Positions 22,869 to 34,107 of a DNA stretch of 64,000 nucleotides are shown in pieces. Position 1 is the stretch's first letter. The number at the start of each line of letters is the position of its first letter. This DNA is from Bretschneidera sinensis. Taxonomy: Eukaryota; Streptophyta; Magnoliopsida; Brassicales; Akaniaceae. Under the pieces are notes generated by a model. The model saw only the letters and a list, made by a program, of their open reading frames with translations. It searched no databases and was not told the DNA's origin. The DNA is taken from the NCBI GenBank assembly GCA_023935145.1, contig CM043702.1, positions 104,111,588 through 104,175,587 of the forward strand. Reading direction: 5' to 3'. The position numbers and the translations under genes were made by a program.

Positions 22869-23916
22869 TTAAACATGTCTAAACATGGTTCATAGATGGT
22901 TAAAGTCTAAACCAAGGTTGCAAGATTAAATTTCAGCAAGCTAGAAGATTGCACACATATGTGTGTATCACTTTGGAGCAAGGTAAGGCTAGGCGCACTA
23001 GTGTGCGCACTTCTGCACACAAGCAGAAGGGTGTGCGCACAACTGGGAGAAGAGGACAGCATCAGTGTGCGCCGCGCCCCTCCTTCTCCAGCACAGCACC
23101 TTGCAAAATGGGGATGCACCAACACCGCACCACGCACAGCCCAACACTGTACCGCCCAGTGTGCATGCCTCCAGGAATGCACTAGCACCGCACAGCACAT
23201 GCACCAGCACCTCACCATCCAAGAGCTACTCCAAGTTGACTCTGCCCAGCACCTCACCGCGCCCTATTGAGCACCTAGGCGCTAAGAAAAATGTTGCACA
23301 CATGGACAGCCTATTTCAAGCCCCTCTTAGGTGCGTGGGTGCAAGGTTAAAATGCACAGCACCACTTAGGAGTGATGGAGGGCCATGATTAAGTGGTAAT
23401 CATGATCAAAGGGTGAGGATTGAATCTCAAGAATGACCAAGAAGTGGATGGCTATAAAAGGGCTTCCCTACGCACATTTTTCACATATAGAAAAACACAA
23501 GTTAGTGACATACTTTGAGGTCAATTATAATACAAGAGAGAATTATGTGAGAGACATAAACACAAGAGGGACTCTTTGTAGTGAGGCTGCTTGTAAGAGA
23601 GAGAGAAGTCTAGATTCGATAGAGAGCATTGATAGTTTACATCTTCTTCCTGTCTTCTCTTCTTGGTTTCTTCAAGAACTTGAGCTTCTTGAAGAGAATT
23701 TCTATAACTTGTAAGAATCGTTTGATTTAGTGCAGAGAGTTCGGAGAAACTCACGGGGACGTAGGCACATTGCTGAACCTTGATAACAATTGCTTGTCTT
23801 CTTTCTTTCTTTGATTTTTTATTCCTGTTTTCAATTCCATTTCTTTCTATAAGTCATTCTAGACTTGGGTGTTTGGAAGATCACCACCTGGGCATCTTGT
23901 CAAGGTGATTTCCAAT
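22869..23916 (+). mobile_element. Third, 5'-clipped LTR at the end of element B
   Basis: It begins at AAACATGTC, about 22 bases inside the LTR, and ends TTCCAAT next to the GAGCA flank. Its GC-rich zone (23020-23280) differs clearly from the two other LTRs of element B and is closer to element A in the 'cagcatcagtgtgcgcc' stretch. It therefore comes from a different subtype. Confidence 0.8.
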
Positions 23917-23921
23917 GAGCA

Positions 23922-25842
23922 GCAAGCTTGATAGCTGAGATGGATAAGGCAGCCCTTTGGCACACTTGCTAGGGACATATGAGCGAAGAGGGCCTACAAG
24001 TTCTCAGTAAGGACGGCCTACTTGGTGGAAACAAAGTAGAGGAACTTGATTTCTATGAGTGTTGTGTTCTTGAGAAGTTACACCGGGTTAGCTTCAACAC
24101 CGAAATGCATAAGTGTAACTGCATTCTTGACTACATTCATGCGGACCTTTAGGGACCAGCAAGGACACCAACACAGGGAGGTAACATTTACTTTCTGTCT
24201 TTAATTGATGATTATTCAAGAAAGGTTTGGGTTTATTTGGTTAAAAATAAATCAGATGCTTTGAATAAATTAGTGACATTTAATTTCTGTCTTTAATAGA
24301 TCCAAATTACCCAAATGTTTTTGGGGAGAAGCTGTGGCTACAGCTGCATACTTAGTGAATAGATCACCCTCTAGAGCTTTAGAGCTCAAGACTCCTATGG
24401 AGATGTGGAGTGAAAAACCCCCTGAGTTGAACAACCTTAAGACTTTTTGGTGTGCTGCGTATGTACATCAAAAGGAGGATAAACTTAGCCCCAGATCTAG
24501 AAAATGTGTATTTCTAGGATATAGTGATGGGGTTAAGGGATATAGGTTGTGGTACTTAGAAAAAAAGGTCATGAAACTGATTATAAGTAGAGATGTTATT
24601 TTTAATGAATTATTATTTCCCTACTTGGAGAAAACTAACTTTGCAGGGGCTAGTGAGCAAACCAGTCTGGAAGTTATGGAGCATTGTATTAAGGAAAACT
24701 CGGTTCAGGTAGAGCAAAGGAGCCAAGAGGGTTCAGACCAGGTAGAGCCCTTGGATGAAGGCCAAGCTCAAGAAACTCAAGAAGAGGTTGAACAAGAAGA
24801 GGTTGATGCAGCAAGTCGGAATGACTACCAACTCACAAGAGGCCGGGGAAGGAGGGTGGTTAGACCACCTTTGAGATATGAGTTTGTGGATGCTAATGTA
24901 GCAGCTCCTTGGATAGAAGGAGAGGTTGAACCAGAAACTTACACGGATGCCATGGAGTGTAAGGATTCATCAAAGTGGTAGCTAGCTATGGAGGAAGAAA
25001 TGGATTCTTTGAGGAAGAACAACTTCTGGGAATTGGTGAAAATTCCAGGAAAGCAGAAAGTTCTGGAATGTAAGTGCACTTACAAGATCAAAGAAGGGTA
25101 CCCTCCAGGATATGAAGTCCGGAACAAAGCTAGGATGCTGGCGAATAGGTTCACAAGAAGAGAAGACATAGGTTTCACATAAACTTTCTCACTTGGACAC
25201 AAGGTGGAGAAGATGGTGAGTGTCCTCATCTATGTCGATGATGTGCTGTTGGTTCAGAACAACAGGGAGAGGATGGAAAGGTTTACATCTCAACTCAGTG
25301 AGGAGTTCAAGAGGAAGGATCTCAGCCTTACACAAAAGATCCTTGGGATGTGTAGAATCCAAGAAAAGGAGAGAAACTGGTTAAGGGTTTCTTGGGCAAT
25401 GGGTGTTCTTAGCAAATTTGTGAGTAGTCCCAGAAAGAAGCATTGGCTTGGGATGAAGTGGTTACTGAGGTATTTGAAGGCTCAGTGGCAACCAGTGGTA
25501 TCACTCATAACAACCGGGGCAGAATGCATAGCGGCTACAGAGGCCATTAAGGAAGCTATGTGGTGTAAAGGGTTGCTAGAAAAGTTGAAGGTACTGGAGG
25601 AGCAGGTTCTGGTGTTTTCGGATAGTCAAAGTGCATTGCACTTATGTAAGAATCCAATTTTCCATAAGAGGACAAAGCACATGGATGTTCGATATCATTT
25701 CATTAGGGAAAATGTTACGAAAGGATGCATCCATGTGGACAAGGTAGCCACGGAAGAAAATCCTGCGGATTTGGGTACTAAAGTTCTATCTCTAAGTAAG
25801 TTCAATTATTGCCTTGGACTACTTAAGATTGGAGTTGGTTAA
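23922..25842 (+). pseudogene. Copia element A pol, continuation after element B
   Basis: It resumes with SLIAEMDKAALWHT (GAG-pre-integrase) and integrase DDYSRKVWVYLVKNK. It then loses the catalytic core at about 24275-24305 and continues with GEAVATAAYLVNRSPS (24325). The linker to RT has ELTRGRGRRVV-type sequence. RT keeps ECKCTYKIKEGYP and LIYVDDVLLVQ (25222) but lacks the middle. RNase H retains TTGAECIAATEA, FSDSQSALHL and ENPADLGTK. The RT/RNase H deletions are at the same points as in element B, while the integrase-core deletion is private to this copy. Stops lie at 24980 and 25181. Confidence 0.82.
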
Positions 25843-25923
25843 TTGATGACTCAAGATGAGTTTGGATCCCAAAACTCTCTGCAAAAATGGTTCGGGTTTA
25901 AACACTTAGACAAAGGTAGAGAT

Positions 25924-26890
25924 TATTGGTATTTATCTAAGATTTAAACATGTCTAAACATGGTTCAAATATGGTTAAAGTCTAAACCAAGGTTGTAGTA
26001 TTAAAATAAAGCAAGTTAAAAGACTGCACACATGTGTGTGCATCACTTTGGAGCAAGGAAACGGTAGGCGCACTAGTGTGCGCACTTCAGCACACAAGCA
26101 GGAAAAAGTGTGCGCACTGCTGGTGAAGGGCAGCATCAGTGTGCGCCATGCCGCTCCTTCACCAGTGCCTAGGCATCCAGAATGAAGACCCCCTAACCCA
26201 TGCTAGCACCATGCCACTCCCCACCAGTGCCGCACCTTCTAGAATGAGCTACAAGTGTGCCCTGCTCAGCGCTATGCCGGCCCCTATTGAGCGCCTAGGC
26301 GCTAAGCACACCAAAGCACACATGGACAGCATGCTTTAGCCTCCTCTTGGGTGCATGGGTGCAAGGCTAAAATGCACAGCACCACTTAGGATTTATGGAG
26401 GGCTATAGTTAAGTGGCAATCAAGATCTAAAGGTGGAGATTGACTCACAAGAATGGACAAGAAGTGGGTGCACTATATAAGGGGTTACCTAGCTTCATTT
26501 TCCAGGTACAACAAGTACAAGAATTACATTGTGACATTGTGTGAGATCAATTGTAATACAAGAGAGAATTTTGTGAGAGTGAGAAAGATCAAACACAAGA
26601 GGGACTCATTGTGATGAGGCTGGTTGTAAAGAGACAGAAGTCTAGATTAGATAGAGAGCATTGTTAGTTCTTATCTTCTTCCTTTTTCTCTTCTTGGTTT
26701 CTTCAAGAACTTGTGCTTCTTGAAGAGGGTTGCTGTATTTGTAAAGAACCATTGATTTAGTGTAGAGAGTTCGGAGGAACTCACGGGGACGTAGGCACAT
26801 TGCCGAACCTCGATAACAATTGCTTGTCTTCTTTTTTTCTTTGATTTTCTGTTCTTATCTTTGATTGCTATATTTCTTTCTACAAGTCAT
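25924..26890 (+). mobile_element. 3' LTR of copia element A, truncated
   Basis: It starts TATTGGTATTTATC, with the terminal TG mutated to TA, and matches the 5' LTR closely. It stops at 'tttctacaagtcat' (26890), about 100 bp before the expected end, where Athila-type LTR sequence (agccccacttgag) takes over. A perfect 14-bp palindrome, AGCGCCTAGGCGCT, lies at 26290-26303. Confidence 0.87.
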
Positions 26891-27606
26891 AGCCCCACTT
26901 GAGAATTTAGTTAGTCATAAATATAATGGACAACAAAAATCTCAAGGGAAAGATTTGATCTCGCCGTGAGCATCCCCCCTTGGTAGCAAAGCATTGGAGA
27001 TTCCCTAGCTTGCCCTCCAAAAGTCCTCTAGATTGCTCCCAAAAGCCCTCCAAATCTGCTTCTAAATGATACTCAAAGCTAAAATGGAGTGGGCCTTTTA
27101 TAGGGAAACTCCAAGAGTGCAATTTGTTTCCAATTCGATGTGGGATACTACCCGAGTGCGCTCGATCATAGCCTGGTGTGCTCGAGTGCAGCATGGTGTG
27201 TTGCAAAGAATTTCTAACCGATGTGGGATGTCAAAGTGTGCACCTGCACTCGATTGCAGGTCTGGTGTGCTCGAGCGCACTAGGCATCTTCCAGCTTAAC
27301 CTTTGTCTACTAAAATTCCCATGACTTTCTCTAGAAAAATTATTTTTATGAGCCATAAAATTCTACAGAAAATAGACTTCCGAATCTTTCTAAGCATATA
27401 TGGCTCATCTCCTAGTTCTTCCTGAATCAATACAGTTTAATTTGCAAAAATGACTGATCTGTACAGGCAATTTTGGCAATTTAGTGAAACTCCTTTCCAA
27501 GCGCTTGTGAACCTGTAAAACAACGAAAAACAACTCAAAGTAACAAATTCCTAAGCTAACAAATGTAAATCAAGGAGCTAAAATATGCAATATATGGCAC
27601 TCATCA
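26891..27606 (-). mobile_element. Damaged right LTR of Athila-type copy 1
   Basis: It matches 11214-11929 closely (agccccacttgagaatttagtta through ggcactcatca). The first 640 or so bp of this LTR in window orientation are missing, together with the rest of the element's internal region and its primer site. Confidence 0.88.
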
Positions 27607-27607
27607 G

Positions 27608-28636
27608 GATTATTTTGTGAGATTTCTTAAATTTAAACCCCAGTCTTTTAGAGGATCAGTAAATCATGTGGAAGCTGAGTAGTGGATTAGACATGTTGAG
27701 AAATATTTTGAAGTCTTACCTATGACAGATAAACAGAAGGTTGCTTTTGCTTCGTTTATGCTGGAAGATGAGGCTTCTCAATGGTGGGAGGATATTCTAC
27801 CCAGATTGAGTATATAGGTAGAAAAACCTTTGACTTGATGTAAGTTTAAGAATGAGTTATTTGCGATTTATTTTTCAGATACATTTCAGGCACAACAAGA
27901 GAGAGATTTTATTCACTTAAAGCAGAATACCTTATCGGTGGCTGAATATGATAGTAGATTTTTAGCCCTGTCAAGGTTTTTACTTGAATTACTGAATACG
28001 GATGAGAGGAAATGTAAGAGATTTTTAGATGGGTTACACTATGAAATTCATACTAAACTCCCTTATATGTGTATTGGGAATTATACTATACTGGTGGATA
28101 AAGCATTACAGATTGAGAAGGATTTGATGGAGTTTAGAGGTATGAGGAATTAGATGAAAATGTCTAGATTTGAGGGACCTAGAGGTGGTGGTAGTATGAG
28201 TGTGCAGGGTGAGAGACCAAACCAGAGGGGACGTTCTTTGTCACAAGAAACTATAGTACAGAGTCGGGGGCAAGCAGGGTCTGTTGCTTCTGTAGCTCAG
28301 TGTAATACCTGTGGGACTCCTAGATTTGGGAGACAAACTATGGGAACTGGGAGTTATGGTATAGGAGTAAGTATACCACCAAGGGGAAATGGTAATCTAA
28401 TATATGATTGAAAGCCAAGGGTTTGCTTTAGATGTAATCAAGTGGGGCATCTGTCTCGAAATTGCCCTATGCAGATATGCTTCGTATTTGGTGAGGGAGG
28501 ACATGTTGGTGTAGATTGTCCAGTGGGGAAATATGTTAACATAGGCGCTAGAAGTGTTGGGAGAAGACAGGTGGAGAGAGGTGGTGGATCAAAGAGTGTA
28601 TGCGTTGACCCAACAAGATGCACAAGCCACTCCTAA
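27608..28636 (+). pseudogene. Gag C-terminal part of the Tekay-type element
   Basis: It continues the gag interrupted at 10570. RFLKFKPQSFRG, DEASQWWEDILPRL and FSDTFQAQQERDFIHLKQ form the canonical gypsy Retrotrans_gag domain (27608-28100). A basic linker and a zinc knuckle CFRCNQVGHLSRNC (CX2CX4HX4C, about 28427-28470) follow, then a second, damaged knuckle (ICFVFGEGGHVGVDC). Stops occur at about 27698, 27817, 27834, 28152 and 28409. In an intact element this protein packages the RNA. Confidence 0.85.
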
Positions 28637-31600
28637 TGTTGTTATGGCTATGGTATCTATCCTTGATAGGCCTGCTAGATTATTGAGCGATCCTGGTGCA
28701 ACCCATTCTTTTGCATCTAGTGTTTATATGAAATCTATTGATGCTAGTGTTAGTCCATTGATGCATGCTATCGTTGTTGAGGTTCCTACTGGGGATAAGG
28801 TTATTATCAAGAAAATTTATTGGGTTGTGTCATTTGTCTGGCTGATAGAGAATTTGAAGTTGATTTATTGCCTTTAGATGTGACAGATTTTGATTTAATT
28901 CTAGGGATGAATTGGTTATCTACATATCATGCTTAGGTAGATTGTTTTAGGAAGTATGTGGTGTTCAAGATACCAGGACAAGAGGTGTTTAATTTTCAGG
29001 GAGAATGTAAGATACTTGCCAACTGTCGTATTTCTGCCTTGACTGCTAGTAAATGGTTGTAGAAGGGTTGTGAGTGGTATTTGGCATATGCAGTGGATTC
29101 TAGTAAGGAGATTAGGAAGTTAAAAGAAATCTTGGTAGTGAAAGATTTTCCTAATGTATTCCCTGATGAGTTGTCTGGTTTACCTCCCAATAAGGAGATT
29201 TAGTTTTCTATTGAGGTGATTCCGAGATCAGCACCTATATCTATAACGCCTTATAGAATGGCACTAGCTGAGTTGAGAGAGTTGAAAGTCCAGCTTCAGG
29301 AGTTGCTAGATAAATAGTTTATTCGACCTAGTATATCACCCTTGTGTTGTTTGTCAAAAAGAAGGATGAGACAATGAGGTTGTGTATTGGTTATAGATAG
29401 TTGAATAAGATCATCATCAAGAATAGATATCCTTCACCCAGGATAGATGATTTATTCGAGTAATTACAAGGAGTTAGGGTGTTTTCTAAGATAGACATGA
29501 GATTGGGTTATTATCAATTGAGAATAAATAAGGGGGATGTGCCTAAGATTGCTTTTAGGACACGTTATGGCCATCATGAGTTCCTTGTGATGCCATTTGG
29601 GTTGACTAATGCTCCTGTAGCATTTATGGATCTAATGAATTGGGTGTTTAAACAATTCTTAGATAGATTTGGGATCGTGTTTATTGATGATGTTCTGTTA
29701 TATTCCAAGAATGAAGAGGAGCATGGGCAACATTTAGAGATAGTGCTGGAAATTCTGATAAGAGAGAAATCATATGAAAAGTTCTCTAAATGTGAGTTTT
29801 GGTTAAGTGAAATGTCTTTCTTGGGCCTCGTTGTGTCGGGAGAAGGGATAACAGTTGACCCACAAAAAGTAAAAGCAGTGTTGAATTAGGAAAGACCCAC
29901 TAGTGTGATTGAAATTAGAAGCTTTTTGGGGTTAGTTGGTTATTATAGGAGGTTTATCCAAAAAAATTCTATGATTGCTGGAGCATTGATTAGATTGACT
30001 AGGAAGGAAGTGAAGTTTAGGTGGTTAGAAAAATGTGAAAGGAGTTTCCAGCTGTTGAAAGAAAAATTAACTACGACCCCAATATTTGTGCTTTCTTCTG
30101 GTGATGAAGGATTTATGGTATATAGCGATGCATCATATCAGGGGTTGGGATGTGTGTTGATGCAACATTGGAAAATTATAGCTTATACTTCTAGGAAATT
30201 GAAGAACCATGAGAGGAATTACCCGACCCATGATTTAGAATTGGCTGCCATAGTTTTTGCTTTGAAAATTTGGAGACATCATCTGTAGGGAGCCACTTGT
30301 GAAATTTTTACTGATCATAAAAGTTTGATGCGTTTATTGACCCAGAAATAGTTGAATTTGAGTCAAAAGAGGTGGATGGAGTTGATTAGTGATTATGACT
30401 ATACAATTCATTATCATCCAAGAAAGACTAATGTAATAACTGATGCATTGAGTAGAAAGGCTACAAGGAGATTAGCTGCTATTGGGAGTCATAATACTAG
30501 CTTAATGATAGAATTAAGAAAAATGAGGATACAGTTGAGTGTTAATGATAGAGGAGTATTGATGGCAAATATGGTGGTACAATCCTCTATTATTGATCGT
30601 TTATTACAGATGCAAGGTACAGATGAAGGGATAGAGAAGATCAGACAGGAAGTATTGAGTGGGAACCCGACTAAGTTTAAAATTAGAGAAGATGGTATGG
30701 TGGTATTGGGATATAGAGTTTGTGTTCCCAATGATGTGGAAATGAGAAAGGAGATATTAAGGGAGGCTCATGATTCTGTATATTCTATGCACCCGGATAA
30801 TAATAAGATGTACAGGGGGTTGAGACAGAATTATTGGTGGTCAGGGATGAAGAAGGATGTAACGGAGCATATTTCTAGATGTTTGACTTGTCAATAGGTA
30901 AAGTCTAATAATAGACATCCAACAGGTTTATTACAACCTCTTCCAGTACCTAAGTGGCCATGGGAGAATGTGAGCATGGATTTTGGCTCTGGTTTTCTCC
31001 ATACCCAAAGAGGTCATGATGCTGTATGGGTTATAGTGGATAGACTAGAAGTCTTCACATTTCCTTCCTATTAAAACTACTTGGAGTCTTGAAAAATTGG
31101 CTAAATTGTATGTAGCGGAGATTGTGAGATTATATGGAGTACCTTTAAGCATTGTGTCAGACAGAGATTCTAGATTTACCTCTAGATTTTGGATAGGCTT
31201 TTAAGAAGCTATAGGTACGCAATTGCAGTTTAGTATAGCTTTTCATCCACAAACTGATGGATAGACAAAGAGAATTATCATAATACTAGAAGATATGCTG
31301 AGGGCAAATATATTGAGTTTCTCAGTGAGCCGGGATGCTTATTTACCTTTGATCAAGTTTGCATACAATAATCAGTATCAAACTAGTATTGGCATGGCAC
31401 TATTTGAAGCTTTATATGGTCAAAAGTGTAGAACTCCAGTATGTTGGGAAGAAGTTGGAGAAAGAAAGATATTTGATCCAAAAATGATATATTTGACTAC
31501 TGAGTGGATCAAACTGGTTAGGGAGAAACTTAGAGCAGCACAGAATAGACATAAGGGATATGCCGATACTAGAAGATGACCTTTTGAGTTTCAAGTTGGT

Positions 31601-32030
31601 GATTGGGTATTTTTAAGATATCTCTGTGGAAGGGTGTATTGAGGTTTAAAAAGAATGAAATGTTGAGCCCGAGATTTGTGGGACCATATGAGGTGATTGA
31701 AAGAGTTTGACCAGTCACATATAGATTGGATCTTCCTCCAAAGTTAAAACAATTACACTATGTGTTTCATGTTTCGCTTTTGAGAAAGTTTTTACATGAT
31801 GACTCCCATAGTATTCCAAATCAGACTATAGAATTTCAGGAAGATTTGACCTTTATACAAGTACCAGCTAGAAAGGAACAAGTCTTGCATAATAAAGTCA
31901 TTCCTTTTATTCAAGTATTATGGCAGAACAAAGATGTTGAAGAAATTACTTGGAGCATGAGGTAAGGATGAGGAAGGAATACTCCCAACTTTTCCATGAA
32001 TTAGGTAAGGAAATTTGAATGATAAAATTT
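28637..32030 (+). pseudogene. Tekay-type gypsy pol (PR-RT-RH-INT-chromodomain)
   Basis: Protease carries LLSDPGATHSFAS, with DPG in place of DSG (28680-28720). Reverse transcriptase (about 29220-29900) has [36 protein letters not shown] and [10 protein letters not shown] as the active site. A small deletion near 29340 removes the usual WGAPVLF start. RNase H has [15 protein letters not shown] (30120) and DALSRK (30445). Integrase has a zinc-binding H-H-C-C (30766-30897) and SMDF and VSDRDSRF. In the third acidic site a stop and lysine (TKR) replace the usual QSER-type residues near 31262-31272. A chromodomain-like tail follows. Many in-frame stops confirm a dead copy. Confidence 0.88.
31850..32018 (+). 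pseudogene. Chromodomain-like C-terminus of the gypsy integrase
   Basis: RKEQVLHNKVIPFIQVLWQ followed by VEEITW matches the 'K..R.K.I..VKVLW....EEATWE' tail of chromoviral integrases, which reads histone marks and guides insertion in that group. A one-base loss after TTGG (about 31950) shifts the frame. The downstream frame then reads a short charged tail (MRKEYSQLF) ending near 32018. Confidence 0.7.
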
Positions 32031-32048
32031 TTATAAGGTGGGTAGAAT

Positions 32049-34107
32049 TGTATTACCCGTATTTTTAAAGTAAGGGTAAAGAAGTAATTCAATAGATATG
32101 ATATGGAATTAAAATAATATATATGAAAATTTTATTTTTTCAATGAAATGATTCTTTTGGGGAAAAAATGAGAGGGGGTGTGGAACACATAGAAGTCCAA
32201 GTGTTGCATGCAATTCATGCAAAAGGACACTAATTGCAAATGTAGAGAATGGAGGACACTGAGTACCGTTTATATAAACGGTATGGCAGATAAAAATATA
32301 TATATATAAATGCTTTTATTGTTTTGTTTTATTAGTTTTACCAAATTTTGTTTGGTTTTCTTCTATCTTCAATTCGGACTACTATATTTCTTCAAACACT
32401 TGGGAACTGAAAGAAAGATTGAAAAGGTAAAATTTTGAAGAGGTTTATGGGAGAAATTTTAAGAGGGCCAAAGAAAGCTCTAAGAAAAACCAAAGGTCAT
32501 AATGTGAATTTTTTTTTTGAAATTTAGTATACATGAAATTTCTCGGAATTCAATGTGAGAATTTTTAAAGGGTATGAATTATGGAAGAATTGAAGAATAA
32601 ATTAGAAATTTTAATATAAATATTTTGTCAGGTGTTAACGATCAGCAACTGGGGGAAATTGCTGAAAAGAGCAGAAAAAGCAAAGAGGTGATCCACGGGT
32701 AGCTCTAAGTTCTACGTGATGAGTTAGATTTACTTTTAGTAATCGAGATAAATATGAAATATATAGTGATGATATTTGAATTAATTATTAACCTATGACT
32801 TGATGATAGATGAAAGTTGGTTTATTGGTATGATATGAATAACTGATATGTTAGATATTTATTATATGAGAAGTAGTGTTATTGAAATAATGAGTTGATT
32901 AAATATATAATGAAGGGATAAATGAAATCCTTGACAGGCTATGATTAATAATTTGATATGATATATGAGGCAAAAATTTAATGAATATTTTAAATAATAA
33001 TTTTGAGAAAAAGCTGGATAGCTAAATCGAATGTCTGAATGTATGCTTGTTGTTGTATTATTGTTCATATGCATATTTCGTATCATTGTTCATATGCATA
33101 TGTATGAAATAAAAGAACCGGGAGGGGGCTGGTCTAAGTGAAAACTGCGATAGCTGGTATATGCTGGAAATAAATGAAAACTGTGACAACTGGTAAGTGC
33201 TTAAATGAAAGAACTGAGAGGAGCGGTCTAAATGAAAAACCGTGATAGCTGGTATATACTGGAAATAAATAAAAACCGTGATAGGCGGTAAATGCTAAAA
33301 ATAAAAGAACCGGGAGAAGGCCGGTCTAAATTAAAACATGTTGACATGTGGGAAGATGTTCCCAAATAATAATAATATTTAAATTCATGCATCGCATTGC
33401 TTTAAATATTGATTGTTATTGCTTGAGATGCTTAAGTGCTATTCATGATTATAAATTTATTAATAGATGAATAAGTCTCACATAGAGACAAATATGATGA
33501 GAAAGAAATATGAAAATATGATATGATGAGAATTATCTTGGTGATTGATTACATGTTGTGAACCTCATATCGAAGTAATTATAAGATATAATTGATAGTC
33601 TCAAGATGATTAAATATATGAGAAAAAGATATTGATAAAGGATGGGGATTATGATATGAGTAGTGATAATAGAATGCTATTATCAAATTATATGAGATAT
33701 AGATAAATGAATATTGAAAGACTGTTTATAAAAATTGAATACTTCTAGTAAATTTAATTCACTGAGCTTGTGAAGCTCATGCCTCATTGTTAAATAATTT
33801 CAAGTAGGAGGCAGGACAAGTAGATTAGCGAGCTGATATTTAGACTGAGTTATTATCTGTAAGCCATGTGGTTCACATATTCAGACTAATGAGAAAAAAA
33901 TATTTTTAAATATTCATGCATAATATGTTGCATATAATGTGTCAGTTGGAATCTTAATAATGTAATTCCCCTGTTGAGGGTTGAGGATTTATGTTTGTGA
34001 AAAATTCAGTTGATGTTTTTATATTATTGTATATATGTGTCGTGCTAGGATTTTTAAAATGTGACGATACCATCTTGGGGGTGGCCAACCCGGGATGGGT
34101 TGTTACA
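32049..34107 (+). mobile_element. 3' LTR of the Tekay-type gypsy element
   Basis: It is 2059 bp, from TGTATTACCCG to TGTTACA, followed by TGCAT. A purine-rich tract (aaggtgggtagaat) ends directly before it. It repeats the RY hexamers, the TATA palindrome (32264-32283) and the minisatellite (33104-33340) of the 5' LTR. Confidence 0.92.
32264..32283. promoter_or_regulatory. TATA palindrome of the 3' LTR
   Basis: TACCGTTTATATAAACGGTA is again its own reverse complement. Compared with 8221-8240 both terminal positions changed (C to T and G to A), so dyad symmetry is kept over all 20 bases. Confidence 0.8.

Larger units (their letters stand above)
16820..23916 (+). mobile_element. Ty1/copia element B, tandem LTR arrangement, nested in element A
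   Basis: It is inserted in pol of element A. The left flank is AAGCA (16815-16819) and the right flank GAGCA (23917-23921), a target duplication with one mismatch, and the coding sequence of A resumes in register after it. The order is LTR (16820-17737), full internal region, LTR (21595-22598), about 270 bp of leader (22599-22868), then a third LTR lacking its first 22 or so bases (22869-23916). Confidence 0.85.
14297..26890 (+). mobile_element. Ty1/copia element A, nested in Athila-type copy 1, 3'-truncated
   Basis: The 5' LTR (14297-15322) is followed by primer sites, gag (from 15582) and protease. It is interrupted at 16819 by element B. It resumes at 23922 with integrase, RT and RNase H remnants, and ends in a 3' LTR (25924-26890) cut off before its last 100 or so bases. 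The cut joins directly to the middle of the Athila-type LTR, so both element ends were lost in one deletion. The Athila sequence left of 14297 matches the gag of copy 2 around 45150, which locates the insertion in gag. Confidence 0.85.
10571..27606 (-). mobile_element. Athila-type gag-only element (copy 1), minus strand, split and 5'-damaged
   Basis: In window orientation it starts TGATTACGCCC and ends ACTCATCA. It is flanked by GGAAT (10566-10570) and GGATT (27607-27611), a target duplication with one mismatch. It lies inside the gag of the Tekay-type element, in the opposite direction. The left LTR (10571-11929) is complete. The internal part (11930-14296) is broken by copia element A, and only 716 bp of the right LTR survive (26891-27606). 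Coding remnants match copy 2 at 40918-47616. Confidence 0.85.
8007..34107 (+). mobile_element. Ty3/gypsy chromovirus (Tekay/Del type) with nested insertions
   Basis: The two LTRs (8007-10125 and 32049-34107) both start TGTAxTACCCG and end TTACA. They are flanked by identical TGCAT duplications (8002-8006 and 34108-34112). The primer-binding site matches the 3' end of initiator tRNA-Met. Gag-pol with a C-terminal chromodomain-like segment identifies a chromovirus. About 17 kb of the 26.1 kb is a nested insertion inside gag (10571-27606). Coding parts carry many stops. Confidence 0.92.

Noticed and set aside
22949..23388. Several overlapping ORFs in both strands of the third copia LTR (up to 116 codons)
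   Set aside because: The GC-rich, dyad-rich U3 zone simply lacks stop codons. Equivalent frames are broken in the sister LTRs.
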